Below, in pieces: positions 1 through 10,689 of a stretch of DNA of 64,000 nt. The number at the start of each line of letters is the position of its first letter. Position 1 is the first letter of the stretch. The DNA lies in the NCBI GenBank assembly GCA_023525715.1, contig JAKNSD010000074.1:248001-312000 (forward strand), written 5' to 3'. The notes beneath the pieces are model-generated. The model saw nothing but the letters and a program-made list of their open reading frames with translations, searched no databases and had not been told where the DNA came from. Origin of the DNA: Cichorium intybus (lineage: Eukaryota > Streptophyta > Magnoliopsida > Asterales > Asteraceae). The position numbers were made by a program, and so were the translations under genes.

Positions 1-208
1 AAAAAAAAATTACAAAACTTTAAAAATACAAAAATATTTTTTTATAATTTTCATATCTTTCCTTATTTTTATAATTTTCATATCTTTCCTTTCAGAAAAT
101 TAAACATTACAAAAATATTGTTCCTTTTTATATTCCTTACCTACCGACGACGCACCGAGTAATACCACTCACTGGTGAGTTACCTTTTAAATGTTAGTGA
201 TCCTCATT
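1..208. other. AT-rich sequence, no gene seen
   Basis: Short AT-rich stretch with a local duplication of a motif reading ataattttcatatctttcctt in part. No coding potential or known element is recognised. It leads straight into the 599-bp tandem repeat. Confidence 0.6.
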
Positions 209-1406
209 GGTACACCTCAATGTGTGTGAAGCACTGATAACTCTTCTTGACCCAATCTAATGTTTTTCTTCTGCAACATGAACTTCTAGACACTTTGAGC
301 AAAGCCACTCAAAGTCGAGAGTTAAAATTCTGTGCCGATGGTTAGATTGTGTACCGTAATCTATCACAGGCACCAATCTATTCTCAACCATCTTAATCTT
401 TCTGTTGCAAGAGATAGACGATTCATTACTTCAAACCAAGTGGTGATGATATTTCGACACTCTATGTCAGTGATCTCTGCTACAACACCAGTAGTAGATG
501 TGAGGCATCAACAACTATTCTTGCCTACAAAGCTTCTAATTCAAGAGTTGGATGTTTTGGTGTAATAAACCATACACTGATGACAATTCGAAAATCTAGT
601 CGATGGGTATGTCTAGTAACCAAGACATATTACATGCTCATACCTCTCTTGAACCCATACATTCTTCTAAACAACATTTTCGTGACTCAATGTGATATTA
701 CCTCACATTGATGAAACATTGAAACTCTAGGCCAGTGATCGTTTTTGTTTACCACATTAGCTGTGAGACCCCAACAACCTTACCAGATTCAAAATTGGCA
801 CTAGGATGGTACACCTCAATGAGTGTGAAGCACTGATAACTCTTCTTGACCCAATCTAAGGTTTTTATTCTGCAACACAAACTTCTAAAAACTTTGAGCA
901 AAGCCACTCAAAGTCGAGAGTTAAAATTCTGTGCCGATGGTTAGATTGCGTACCGTAATCTATCACACGCACCAATCTATTCTCAACCATCTTAATCTTT
1001 CTGTTGCAAGAGATAGACGATTCATTACTTCAAACCAAGTGGTGATGATATTTCGACACTCTATGTCAGTGATCTCTGCTACAACACCAGTAGTGGATGT
1101 GAGGCATCAACAACTATTCTTGCCTACAAAGCTTCTAATTCAAGAGTTGGATGATTTGGTGTAATAAACCATACACTGATGACAATTCGAAAATCTAGCC
1201 GATGGGTATGTCTAGTAACCAACACATATTACACGTTCATACCTCTCTTGAACCCATACCTTCTTCTAAACAGAATGTTCGTGACTCAATGTGATATTAC
1301 CTCACATTGATGAAACATTGAAACTCTGGGTCAGTGATCGTTGTTGTTTACCACAATAGCTGTGAGACCCCAACAACCTTACCAGATTCAAAATTAGCAC
1401 TAGGAT
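209..1406. repeat. 599-bp tandem duplication (two units)
   Basis: Two head-to-tail units, 209-807 and 808-1406, are nearly identical. The start of a third unit (ggtacac at 1407) diverges at once. A 77-codon open frame is present in both units (332-565 and 931-1164) with only three residue changes, but it matches no family I recognise and has no codon-level sign of selection, so I do not call it a gene. The repeat probably belongs to the internal or 3' region of the LTR element that ends at about 2510. Confidence 0.9.
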
Positions 1407-2138
1407 GGTACACTCTGCAGAGTTTGGATACCATTGAACGTCTCGCCAAGAGCCAAGCCAACTGCATTGAGATATTTGATCAAAGATATGCAGGGGCCTA
1501 AATCAAAACAGCCACGAGTAGTTCACAGATACTCAAACAATCGCAGTGCGTTCCTTCGAGTTCACACAGATACTACAAGAAGTCTGATTCTGAGCCAAGG
1601 ATAAATCCTTGAACAACTGTGGTGAGAGCTTATAACTCCATGACCCACAGGATTTGCGGTCAATGTACGTATCGAGAAGCGCCAGTCAAAAGCAATGTTC
1701 AAAAGTTTCGACATGATGTTTATGTTCCCAAAGAAGGTGAAACAAAATTCCATGTGACAAGCTGTTTGAATTCCTCCTCAGCTAGTTTGTTACTACATCA
1801 ACACCTAAAGTGATCAAGTGAAGAGATGAAGAGTCAGACTCTAGTCAAAGTCAAAGTCAAATTAAAAGTTGAATGTGCTGATTCAAGACACTTACTGAAG
1901 CCTAAAGAACTTACCAAGTTAAATCTGAAGACAACCAGAGTGCCGAAGACAAAGTTGTCAGTGCAATTGTGCTGAATTCTATATACATTTACTCCAGTCA
2001 CCTGCTAAGGGGAAGATTGTCCTGCTAAGGGGGAGATTATCATAATGAGGGGGAGTTGTTGAAACTTTTCTGCAGTATTCAACTAAAGCCTAAGAGAAGC
2101 CTGAAGATCAAATGAAAGCATTAAACCAAAGGGGAGAG
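1407..2138 (+). other. Non-coding 3' internal region of an LTR retroelement
   Basis: No long open frame. The last part carries several purine-rich tracts (gctaaggggaagat, gctaagggggagat, gagggggagttg, aaaggggagag), the typical run-up to a plant copia 3' LTR. The final tract abuts the TGTTAGGAC start of the LTR and is the likely polypurine tract. A 64-codon frame at 1619-1813 is unrecognised. Confidence 0.55.
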
Positions 2139-2510
2139 TGTTAGGACAAATTCTATTTGGTTTAATCTTTGCATTTTATAGGGACTAAATATGTAAAATA
2201 TCAAAGTTATGGGCTATTTTAGGTTTTTCGGTTGGGAGCGAAAAACCCCTGGGTTGTTCGGTCTAGCTGTGTGTTTTTCAGCCCATGGGCTATGTTGTTT
2301 GTTCTGGTAGACGTGAGGTATAAATAGGTGTCGAGTGCTCTTTTTGTAGGTTGGTTGTTTTGGAGCTCTTGGTGTTCATAGCAAAATTCTGTCAAAGTTC
2401 AAGCAACTACATCTTATGTACTTGACGATTGTTCTAATAAAATCATATGCATTGAAGGTGATTTGATTGTGTTCTTATTGATTTGATTGATACCTTGTGA
2501 ACTAGGATTA
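2139..2510 (+). mobile_element. Copia-like 3' LTR (right end uncertain)
   Basis: Starts TGTTAGGAC directly after the purine tract aaaggggagag. It contains a TATA-like sequence at about 2318-2327 (gtataaatag) and a poly(A)-signal-like aataaaatc near 2440. The right boundary has no clear CA end or target duplication, so the LTR may be truncated or the boundary may be misplaced by tens of bases. No second LTR is in the window; the rest of the element would lie to the left. Confidence 0.55.
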
Positions 2511-3738
2511 ATTTGGGACCTACAATTACAGCTTATACAGTTGAGGTAATTGATATGACGGTTTTGACTAATGTAACCAAAGTGCTGAGTGGAGTTATTT
2601 GGCTAGGTATGACTAAATTAGCGAATTTTAGCCGTATGTGGTTGGTGAATAAGACAGAATGTGTAACGGGTTACGATTGGCATTTGGGGGGGGGGGGTGA
2701 TGATAGTTGGGACGATCACCCTGGAAGATCCAACCATCTGACAAGACCACTTAGAGATCTAACTACCTAGTGGGTTAACCCCTATGTATTAGTGGTTGAT
2801 GGATGGTATGTGTATGTATTGTTGATGCGTGTGCAGGCTTAAGTGGCGGGATATATGATCGTTAAATCGGTGATGAGCCTTGGTGGTTGAGTAACTGATT
2901 TATAGTAACTTGAGTAACTATATTCTATTCTTTTGCACATTATAGCAAGTTCTGCTATAATTTATAAATACATGTTGTTGTTTATACGCTAGACGATAAG
3001 GGATAACTGGATAAGATCTTAAGGGACAGAATCGATATTAAGGATTGAGAATGGTAATGAAGTGTTATGTTAGCATGCTAGACGTGTGAGATGGTGTAGT
3101 TTCTATTCAATGAGTTGAAAGTGAGGAAAATACCAGTAATGTTGATCATTAATAATTGAATATAGGTGATGAAAATTTCATATAGCCGATAATAGTAGTA
3201 TCGAAGTTAAATGAATTCAACAAACTTATGGTAAACTATGATTAATTAATTGAACGACATGTACATGTGTTAAAAATGGGCTGATTAATTGTGGTGATGT
3301 TTAATTTGGATTATCATTATTTTATAAGTTGGGGAAACATGTTTAGGATTGTGCCTGGCAAGGAAATTCCCCAATTTGTTTCTAGAAGCTCACTCCTTGT
3401 ATGATGTATTGGTGATAATTAAGGCAGTGACTTAAGTAATTACCGATTGATATGTTGGGTATTGTACATGCATATAATGTGAGAGATTATGTATGAATTA
3501 GTTAAAATGGATTGATCGAGTATGAATGTGATTTTCGGTTGTGGTTGATAGGACCATTCTCCTTAGCAATCCAACTAATGACTATCCAGGGTGAACTGTG
3601 TTATAACCGATATCTAAAATTTAATTAAGATTGAAATTGTGGTTTGAAAGATGATGTGTGTGTTGTTACTGAATTAGGGATGTGATGCCCTTGTTTTCTT
3701 TAGATACCGAGGACGAAACCTTTTAAGGGAGAAGAACT
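2511..3738 (+). other. Non-coding region upstream of a gypsy 3' LTR, ending in a polypurine tract
   Basis: No pol-like frame is visible. It holds a run of G at about 2687-2697 and AT-rich sequence. The last bases read gataccgaggacgaaacc and then taagggagaagaact (polypurine tract about 3725-3738), the standard junction before a Ty3/gypsy 3' LTR starting TGTAACACC. This is probably the 3' untranslated region of that gypsy element. Confidence 0.55.
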
Positions 3739-4871
3739 TGTAACACCAGGTTTCGTGAGTCGCTGGGGAATAAAGAAGGGTGAATTGACTATTGCGGACA
3801 AGCGGGATGTTAGAATTAGACTAAATGCAACAGGGAGGTTAGCGACGCTACCGCTTATCGGTAATGACATGATGGAAAAATGGTATGCGATGGGGTATTG
3901 GTGCTTAGGACTTTTAGCGACGCTAGCCCAAGTAAATAACAACGCGAGGTGCATTTAGCGACGCTATATGCAAGCAATAGTGGTGCTAACGTTGGTTGGA
4001 CAGAAATCCTTTTAAGGCCCGAAGTCGGTCATTTGGCTTGTAAGCCAAAGTTTGATACAAAAGAGAAAGAGGACGAGTAAAAGAAAGAGGACGAGTTCTG
4101 GTGCTAGTAGGTGGTATTTGAAGGAAGGATACTAGAAAATTGAAGCTTTAAACATCTCCTTCATCATTATCCAAGTAAGTTTTGAATTTCCTTTAAAAAT
4201 TATGATTGGGAAGGTTCGGGTTGTTGGGTTGTAAACCCCATCTATGATATGTTTCGTAGATGTTTGTAATTCGATTATGAAACCTATAGAAGTGAATAAA
4301 TCTAATGTACGGTGTTGGTGTTATGGAAAATATAACCTAAAGTAGATTTTGAATTTATTCGTGGTCCTAGGTAATATTATGGATTAATATAAAGGTTGTA
4401 GCACCTCTGGGGCTTGAAATAAAGTAAGAAAAATGTTAAAATGAGGTTAGAAATGAGTCTGGATGACTTCAGAAGTGAAGTATGCTAATGTGTTCATGGA
4501 ATGCGATGCTATGAGTATATGATAGTGTCACTATGGTTAAAGATCATGGATAGCGACGTTATCCTTGATGATAGTTGTGTTATACTTCCTGTTTAGTAAT
4601 ATTAGTCTGTTTGTTCATGTGATTTAAGTGTTTGCTTCAATGGTTAAGTATGTATATTTATTTTGATGTTAAACAACAGTTGGAGCTATGGGAACGAGGG
4701 ACACATCATTGGTTAGGAAGAATCATACGGCACGTTAATTGAGGTGAGTAACCTGGCCTTTTTCAAGAGGATTGATGATATGTATAGTTGTATAACTATT
4801 ACTGTTGTGTTAGGAAAACCTTTAACTATGCTTAAGTAGTACATGATAATTATATGATGTAGAAAATTTCC

Positions 4872-5306
4872 TATGTGGCGTATATTTGCCTATATGGCGT
4901 ATATTAGCCTATGTGGCGGGTATTTGCCTGTGTGGCGAGTATTTGCCTGTATGGCGGGTATTTGCCTATATGGCGTGTATTCACCTGTGTGGCGTGTATT
5001 TTCTTGTGTGGCGAGTATTTTCCTATGTGACGTGTCTTTGCCTATATGGTGTGTATTTGGCTATATAGTGTGTGTATTTTCTTGTGTGGCGTGTATTTGC
5101 CTTTGTGGGATGAACATAACCCATGTGGTGTGGCTATAGCCTATGAGGCGTGAGTAGTGCTTAGGTGGAGTGAGTTAGTGCCTAGGTGGCGAGGTTTGTG
5201 CCTATGTGGCAAGGTTAGTGCTTAGGTGGCGAGGTTAATGCCTTTGTGGCGAGGTTAGTGTCTATGTGGTGGGATTAGTGCCTATGTGGCGAGAATTGGT
5301 GCCTAG
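4872..5306 (+). repeat. 19-20-bp minisatellite in the gypsy LTR
   Basis: About 21 diverged units. The left half has 19-bp units of the type tgtatttgcctatatggcg; the right half has 20-bp units of the type aggttagtgcctatgtggcg. The change in phase and consensus marks two sub-arrays. Overlapping open frames here (4873-5139, 4886-5068) encode only the repeat and are not genes. The last units are repeated at 47970-48110. Confidence 0.9.
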
Positions 5307-5559
5307 ATTGATGGATATTGCTATAATGAAATAATGCCTAGATGGTTGGATATTGTCTATGTGATTAGATAATTCCTAATTGGTTTCTCTACTAGAACAC
5401 ATGATAAGCATTTTAGAATATGTGTTGATAAGAATGACCATAAATCGCTTGGAAAGTGTAATATATGAGGATCCATAAAGGAGCCTGAAGAACTAGGTGG
5501 TAAGCTTAGGTCGGGTTATCTATATGGTTGATAGCATTCCTATGAAGCTGGGTTATATG

Positions 5560-6353
5560 TGTTGGATTAGGTGTCTAAGCCACGACTTATAATTGTATTT
5601 ATCTTATGAATAAAAGCAAAGTCCATTTGGGTTGCCCTCATAGATGGAGGATAGATGTATAGTTCAGTAGAGAGAATAGTTGATTTATTAATTGTATAAT
5701 AAATCAATAGAAAATATATATATGGTTTATTAATATATTTAAGTGTTAATATATTAATTAGAAACTATATTAATTAATTAAGATTTAATTTAGAGATTAA
5801 ATTAATTAATTAAAAGGTGCAGGGACTGGTTTGGCATTTATTCAATAGTTGAATAACTGGCCAGGTAAAACCAGGGACCAAAATGGCGCCACCCTGGAGG
5901 CTCCTCCAGGGTTTGGCGAAACCCTAATTAGGGTTTTGGTAAGCCTGGTCCAAGTGGTCAAAAGCCTTGTCCAGTTGGAGATTAATTAATCTCTAAATTA
6001 ATTAATTTAATTTAGAGATTAAATTAATTAATTAAGGTTTCAAGTGTAACCCTAGGAGGCTATAAAAGGAACCCCTGGCACCTCATTCATTCACGCCATC
6101 TCTCTCTCTGTGTTACTCTGCTGGACTGATTCTTCCATCACTTGGGTGTGACTTGCATTTGAGGCAGGATACTTTTGTTGCTGCTTGAAGGATCATAAGA
6201 TCAAATGTTGGTTTTCCTAATTCATCTTTAGAATTGAATTGTATCCTTTAGGTTTTTAGTTCTAATCTTCATAAAAGAAAACATAGATCAATATTAGGGT
6301 TGCATGTGAACCATAGGAATTTTTGTGCTCATTGATTGCATAGAAACCCTTCA
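5560..6353 (+). mobile_element. Solo LTR (copia-like) with ATATG target duplication
   Basis: A 794-bp sequence starting TGTTGGATTAGG and ending ACCCTTCA. It is flanked by the direct repeat ATATG at 5555-5559 and 6354-6358, and is absent from copy B, where the empty site reads atatg at 48371-48375. It contains a TATA-like ctataaaagg near 6061 and paired ttaattaattaa tracts near 5775-5815 and 5985-6035. With no internal region it is a solo LTR left by recombination between two LTRs. Confidence 0.85.
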
Positions 6354-6651
6354 ATATGCTGGAGGATTTAGACTTGGGCCTGAATGGCTGAATGTATCTC
6401 CATTAATAATTACTATTGAATGTTGTGCGATTATACTATGTTAGCATGTTTCTATGATTAGGTTACTCACTGATGTATTGTTTTGTTTTGCAGGATTAGA
6501 GTAACATAGTGCCCGACTCGGATCATGGAATCGTTTCTTAAATGTATGTACTTGTGGTTCCAAGGTCCGAGTATATATACATGTTTTTCAAAATTGTAAA
6601 TGAATTTGAAAATTTTTGTATATGCTCGGTGCTGAAATTTGGGGCGTTACA

Positions 6652-7047
6652 AAGGTGCAGGACATTGCTTAAACAAATACGCTTTTTATTAGATTTCTAT
6701 TGTAGGTTTCATTTTTTTTAAGTTTCTATAATTTCTTCCACCTTATAAATAGCTTCCTGATTCTTCGTCAGTTCTTATGATTTTTTTATTGAAACTTTTG
6801 CGATTTTGAACAGCTTGTACGATTCTTGGTACATATTGTGGAAATGTTTACAAAGCACCATGGTTTGATTGTCGAGGAGAATATGGTTGTTACTGCTTCC
6901 TTGCTAAGCAGGTTAGAACCCTCATTTTTGTGTAATTATTGATTCTTTTATTAAACTTGCAACAAAACTCATACCATATTTCTATTGTAGCCTTTAAGTT
7001 CGGGATTTGAAAGCCATAAGTGTATTGTTTTGAGGTTGGGACTTGAA
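6652..7047 (+). other. Unique sequence of copy A with a cysteine-rich exon-like stretch
   Basis: Non-repetitive apart from its copy B counterpart (48609-49004). After a possible splice acceptor (gaacag near 6811) an open stretch to about 6930 reads through five cysteines spaced C-x6-C-x10-C-x5-C-x-C. It then meets a possible donor (caggttaga) or runs on to a stop. The spacing recalls the second half of plant defensin-like peptides, but no signal-peptide exon was found. In copy B one added base breaks the frame. Treat as a possible gene relic only. Confidence 0.3.
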
Positions 7048-7052
7048 TGTCA

Positions 7053-7756
7053 TGTTGGAAATCATGGTTCATGTAATTAGTTTCAAAAACAAGAGTTTGC
7101 AACGGAAGCATAAAATCATGAACACAAATTCCATATTCAATAGGATCATGCTACATGCATGTAGAGATAAGATGAAGAACAAACATAGATTAAGTTCAAG
7201 ATCATAACCTTTGTTCTTGGGTTTGGTTTGGATGATTTTGATAGCTAGGAATCAAGTTAGAATCCCTCTATAGTTGATCCACCACAAGCTTGAACACCCT
7301 TGAATGCTAGTTCCACAACTTGCAAGTTAAGACTCCTTTTCTTATGAAACCAAAAACCAATTTTTTCTAAGAACTTAAGGAGAGTTTTTGGCTGATTTCT
7401 TGAAGCAAGAATGATGTACAAACACCCTCAAAATCGTGGCCAACATATATCACACAAAGGAAAAGAAAAGCACATGCAACTAGCTTAAAAGAAAGTCCCA
7501 TTTGATTTCTATAATCAAAAGCTAGAAGACACAAAGCATCTTCATTTTCTTTTAAGTTCTTAATGCATTCTTTTCCTTCCAATATGGCTGATTTTATGAT
7601 GACAAATGAAGTGCTAGTGGGTTGTTATTATTTATAAAACTTAGATAATAAAAGCTTATAAATAATACATCTTCTTATTTCTTAAATGGGATAACATTTA
7701 ACCCATAATCATATACATAAATAAACCATCTAAATATACAATCTTAATTGTATAAT

Positions 7757-7837
<81 letters not shown>

Positions 7838-8187
7838 CAATATATATATATATATATATAATTTAATTTACCAATTAAATTAAATAAAAAGCTTACTTAT
7901 AAATCAATTAAATCGTTTTAACAATTTAAACAATTTAATTGTTACACTTAATTAATTCATCACATATGAATTATTAATCAACCTTTAATTTTGTAGTTAT
8001 TATTATTTACCTCAAATAATAATAACCTACAAGATTAAATTGCAAGTTTAGTATCATTTGATGTTAAATCAAATTTAACGTTCTAAATGATCAATTGGTG
8101 TCAAACTTGTTGTTGGTGTGACCCTATAGGATCATGTATTATTAGTAATATCATTTTATGATCATCCTTGGGCATATAGAACTAACA
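7053..8187 (-). mobile_element. 3' LTR of the copia element
   Basis: 1135 bp, uninterrupted, matching the dispersed right LTR (26402-26864, 38302-38602, 40955-41471). It contains an (AT)n tract at about 7756-7861. It is followed by a minus-strand polypurine tract at 8188-8199, seen as atctcccacttg on the plus strand. Confidence 0.9.
7756..7861. repeat. (AT)n microsatellite in the copia LTR
   Basis: About 100 bp of near-perfect AT dinucleotides, interrupted once by aacaat. The equivalent tract in the other LTR (38540-38602 plus 40955-41143) received the TIR element and is longer. Confidence 0.95.
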
Positions 8188-8199
8188 ATCTCCCACTTG

Positions 8200-8967
8200 C
8201 ACAAGGTTGTATCATAGAATGATATCGACAGTGGTAAACGTCTAGCAACATTTCACTGCCCCCAATAACACATGACATTGTGCCATTCAACAACATTCAA
8301 TTCTTCAGAAAACACGAGGCTCTAATTGATGTATAAGGTTATCTATCAATTATCCCTTTGTCACAGACATCATGTTGAACATGAGACATGGATCTTAATC
8401 ATTCTCATTTTATGTTCAACTTTCAAACAGGCGCCTTAGATGTCTAACTCTCAACACATAAGAGGAACAAATCCCGTCTTGACTACATACGCCCCTCATA
8501 TAGTTAGTACTATACATGAATATGGCCTTTATGGTTGTCTGTATTTCAAGAACAATAGTAAACCATATCAAAGCATAGTACACTCTACACTTGAGTCCCA
8601 AATATGTATCTCAGGTCAAAGGATACAATGATAATACCTTTATTCAAGAATCACTTATGATGATGATCCATGGAGTGATCTTGAAACGGGTCAAGTCCAA
8701 TACTTGTTCACTGACAAGTACCTATGAATTTGGTTGCAACCTTTTGCTACTTTTACCCATAAAAGTCAACCAATCCAATTCATATTAGTCTTACTTCATA
8801 ATTGCTCCCACAACTATGATCGACTATGGACGTTTAGAATAACTAAATTATTCAAGGATTAAACATGCTAATAAAACACAATAATTATGAATGAAACATC
8901 ACGTCACATATATTACATAATTCTTGTCGTTTACATAAGTTCATATTCATAAAACATTAAACACAAA
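8200..8967 (-). other. 3' untranslated region of the copia element
   Basis: About 770 bp between the polypurine tract and the pol stop codon. It holds no recognised domain. Small open frames at 8416-8788 on both strands overlap one another and look like chance. Confidence 0.7.
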
Positions 8968-10689
8968 TCAAATCCATTCATTAGAAAAACGGAGTCCTAT
9001 ACCCTTAGCATGACTTTCATGCTTAGTTTGGGGTAAAGGTTTCGTGAATGGGTCTGCCAAATTTTGATCTGTATGAACTTTGTGAATACTTATTTCACCA
9101 TTCTTAACTTCATGTCTAATGTAGTTATACCTTCGGTGAATGTGTTTGGTTTTTTGATGCAATCTAGGTTCCTTTGCTTGAGCTATAGCACCTAGATTGT
9201 CACAGAAGATTTCTATAGGGTCCCGAATGGAAGGAACAACCCCTAAATCTTCTATGAACTTTCTCATCCAGACAGCTTCTTGAGCAGCTTCTGAAGCAGC
9301 AACATATTCTGATTCTGTAGTGGATTGTGCAATCACTTCTTGTTTGGAACTCTTCCAAGACACGGCTCCTCCATTTAAAATAAAGACATACCCAGATTGA
9401 GATTTCGAATCATCCCTATCTGTTTGGAAGCTTGCGTCAGTGTAACCCTTTACCTTTAAGCTTTCTTCCAAACCGCCGTAAACTAAGAACATATCTTTAG
9501 TTCTTCTCAAGTACTTAAGAATATTCTTTACAGCAGTCCAGTGGGCTTCACCTGGGTTCTGTTGATACCTACTAGTCATACTTAAGGCACATGAGACGTC
9601 GGGCCTAGTGCATAACATGGCATACATGATGGACCCAATTGCCGAAGCATATGGGACATGTTTCATCCTTTCAAGTTCAGTCCTAGTGTTTGGGCACTGA
9701 GACTTGCTTAGGATGGTGCCATGCGGCATTGGCAAGAATCCTCTTTTGGAGTCTTGCATCTTGAACCTTTTCAAGATTTTATCAATATATACACTTTGGC
9801 TAAGACCAATAAGTCTCTTAGATCTATCTCTATAGATCTTTATGCCTAATACATAAGCAGCTTCCCCTAGATCCTTCATTGAGAAACAACTCTCAATGAA
9901 CGCTTTGACACCTTTTAAGGTTGGGATGTCATTTCCAAATAAAAGTATGTCATCTACATACAATACTAGGATTATGACAATGCTCCCACTAGCTTTCTTG
10001 TAAACACAGGAGTCATCCTCATTTTTGATGAATCCAAAACTCGTAATCTTTTCATCAAAACGGATGTTCCATGTTCGAGACGCTTGCTTTAATCCATAGA
10101 TAGATCTTTTAAGCTTGCACACTTTGTTTGGATGCTTGGGATCGACAAAACCTTCAGGTTGATCCATATAGACATCTTCCAATAAGTATCCATTAAGGAA
10201 AGCGGTCTTGAAATCCATTTGCCATATCTCATAATCATAGTACGCGGCTATGGCAAAAAGTATCCTAATCGACTTGATCATTGCCACTGGAGAAAAGGTC
10301 TCATCATAGTCAATACCATGAGTCTGTGAGTATCCTTTAGCGACAAGTCTAGCCTTAAAAGTGTGAACATTTCCATCCACGTCGATTTTCTTCTTGAAAA
10401 CCCATTTGTTCCCAACAGTCTTACAATTGGTGGGAAGATTAACCAAGTTCCAAACTTGATTATCGTGCATGGATTGCATCTCAGTGTTCATGGCCTCAAG
10501 CCATTTATCAGATTCAGGATCTGATATTGCACTCTGATAGTTGACGGGTTCATCAGAATCTATCGTATAACATTCCTCTTCCATCAAAAGGTAACCATAC
10601 CTTTCTGGTTCAATTCGAACCCTACCAGATTTGCGAACACCTTGTGTTACAATTTGTTCCTGATCAACCGTTTGTTCAGGTTCAACAAT
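8968..10689 (-). pseudogene. Copia pol 3' half: reverse transcriptase and RNase H, downstream of a stop
   Basis: Same reading frame as the gag-integrase frame to its right, separated from it only by the stop codon at 10690-10692. The longest piece starting with Met is 8968-10587 (539 aa). Reverse transcriptase (RVT_2 type) begins near residue 45 of that piece (WVFKKK, then FKARLVAKGYSQ) and has the YVDD active site near residue 208. The RNase H domain follows near residue 380 with DASF, ESEY and FCDN acidic motifs, ending in the usual ADPFTKPL region. The protein would copy element RNA into cDNA in cytoplasmic virus-like particles. All catalytic residues I can see are present. Confidence 0.9.

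Larger units (their letters stand above)
3739..6651 (+). mobile_element. Ty3/gypsy 3' LTR with a nested solo LTR
   Basis: Begins TGTAACACC after a polypurine tract and ends GGGGCGTTACA, the complementary ends typical of chromovirus-type (Tekay-like) gypsy LTRs. Net length without the nested solo LTR (5560-6353) is about 2.1 kb. A minisatellite sits at 4872-5306. The distal part from 5163 is repeated at 47970-48608 because of the segmental duplication. The 5' part of the element is not recognisable in the window. Confidence 0.75.

Noticed and set aside
4873..5139. Open frame of 88 codons rich in Trp, Cys and Tyr
   Set aside because: It is a translation of the minisatellite; every frame of a 19-bp repeat without stops would be open. 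No sign of a gene.
3739..6651. Solo gypsy LTR
   Set aside because: A polypurine tract and 3' internal sequence precede it, so it is a 3' LTR of a larger element, not a solo LTR.
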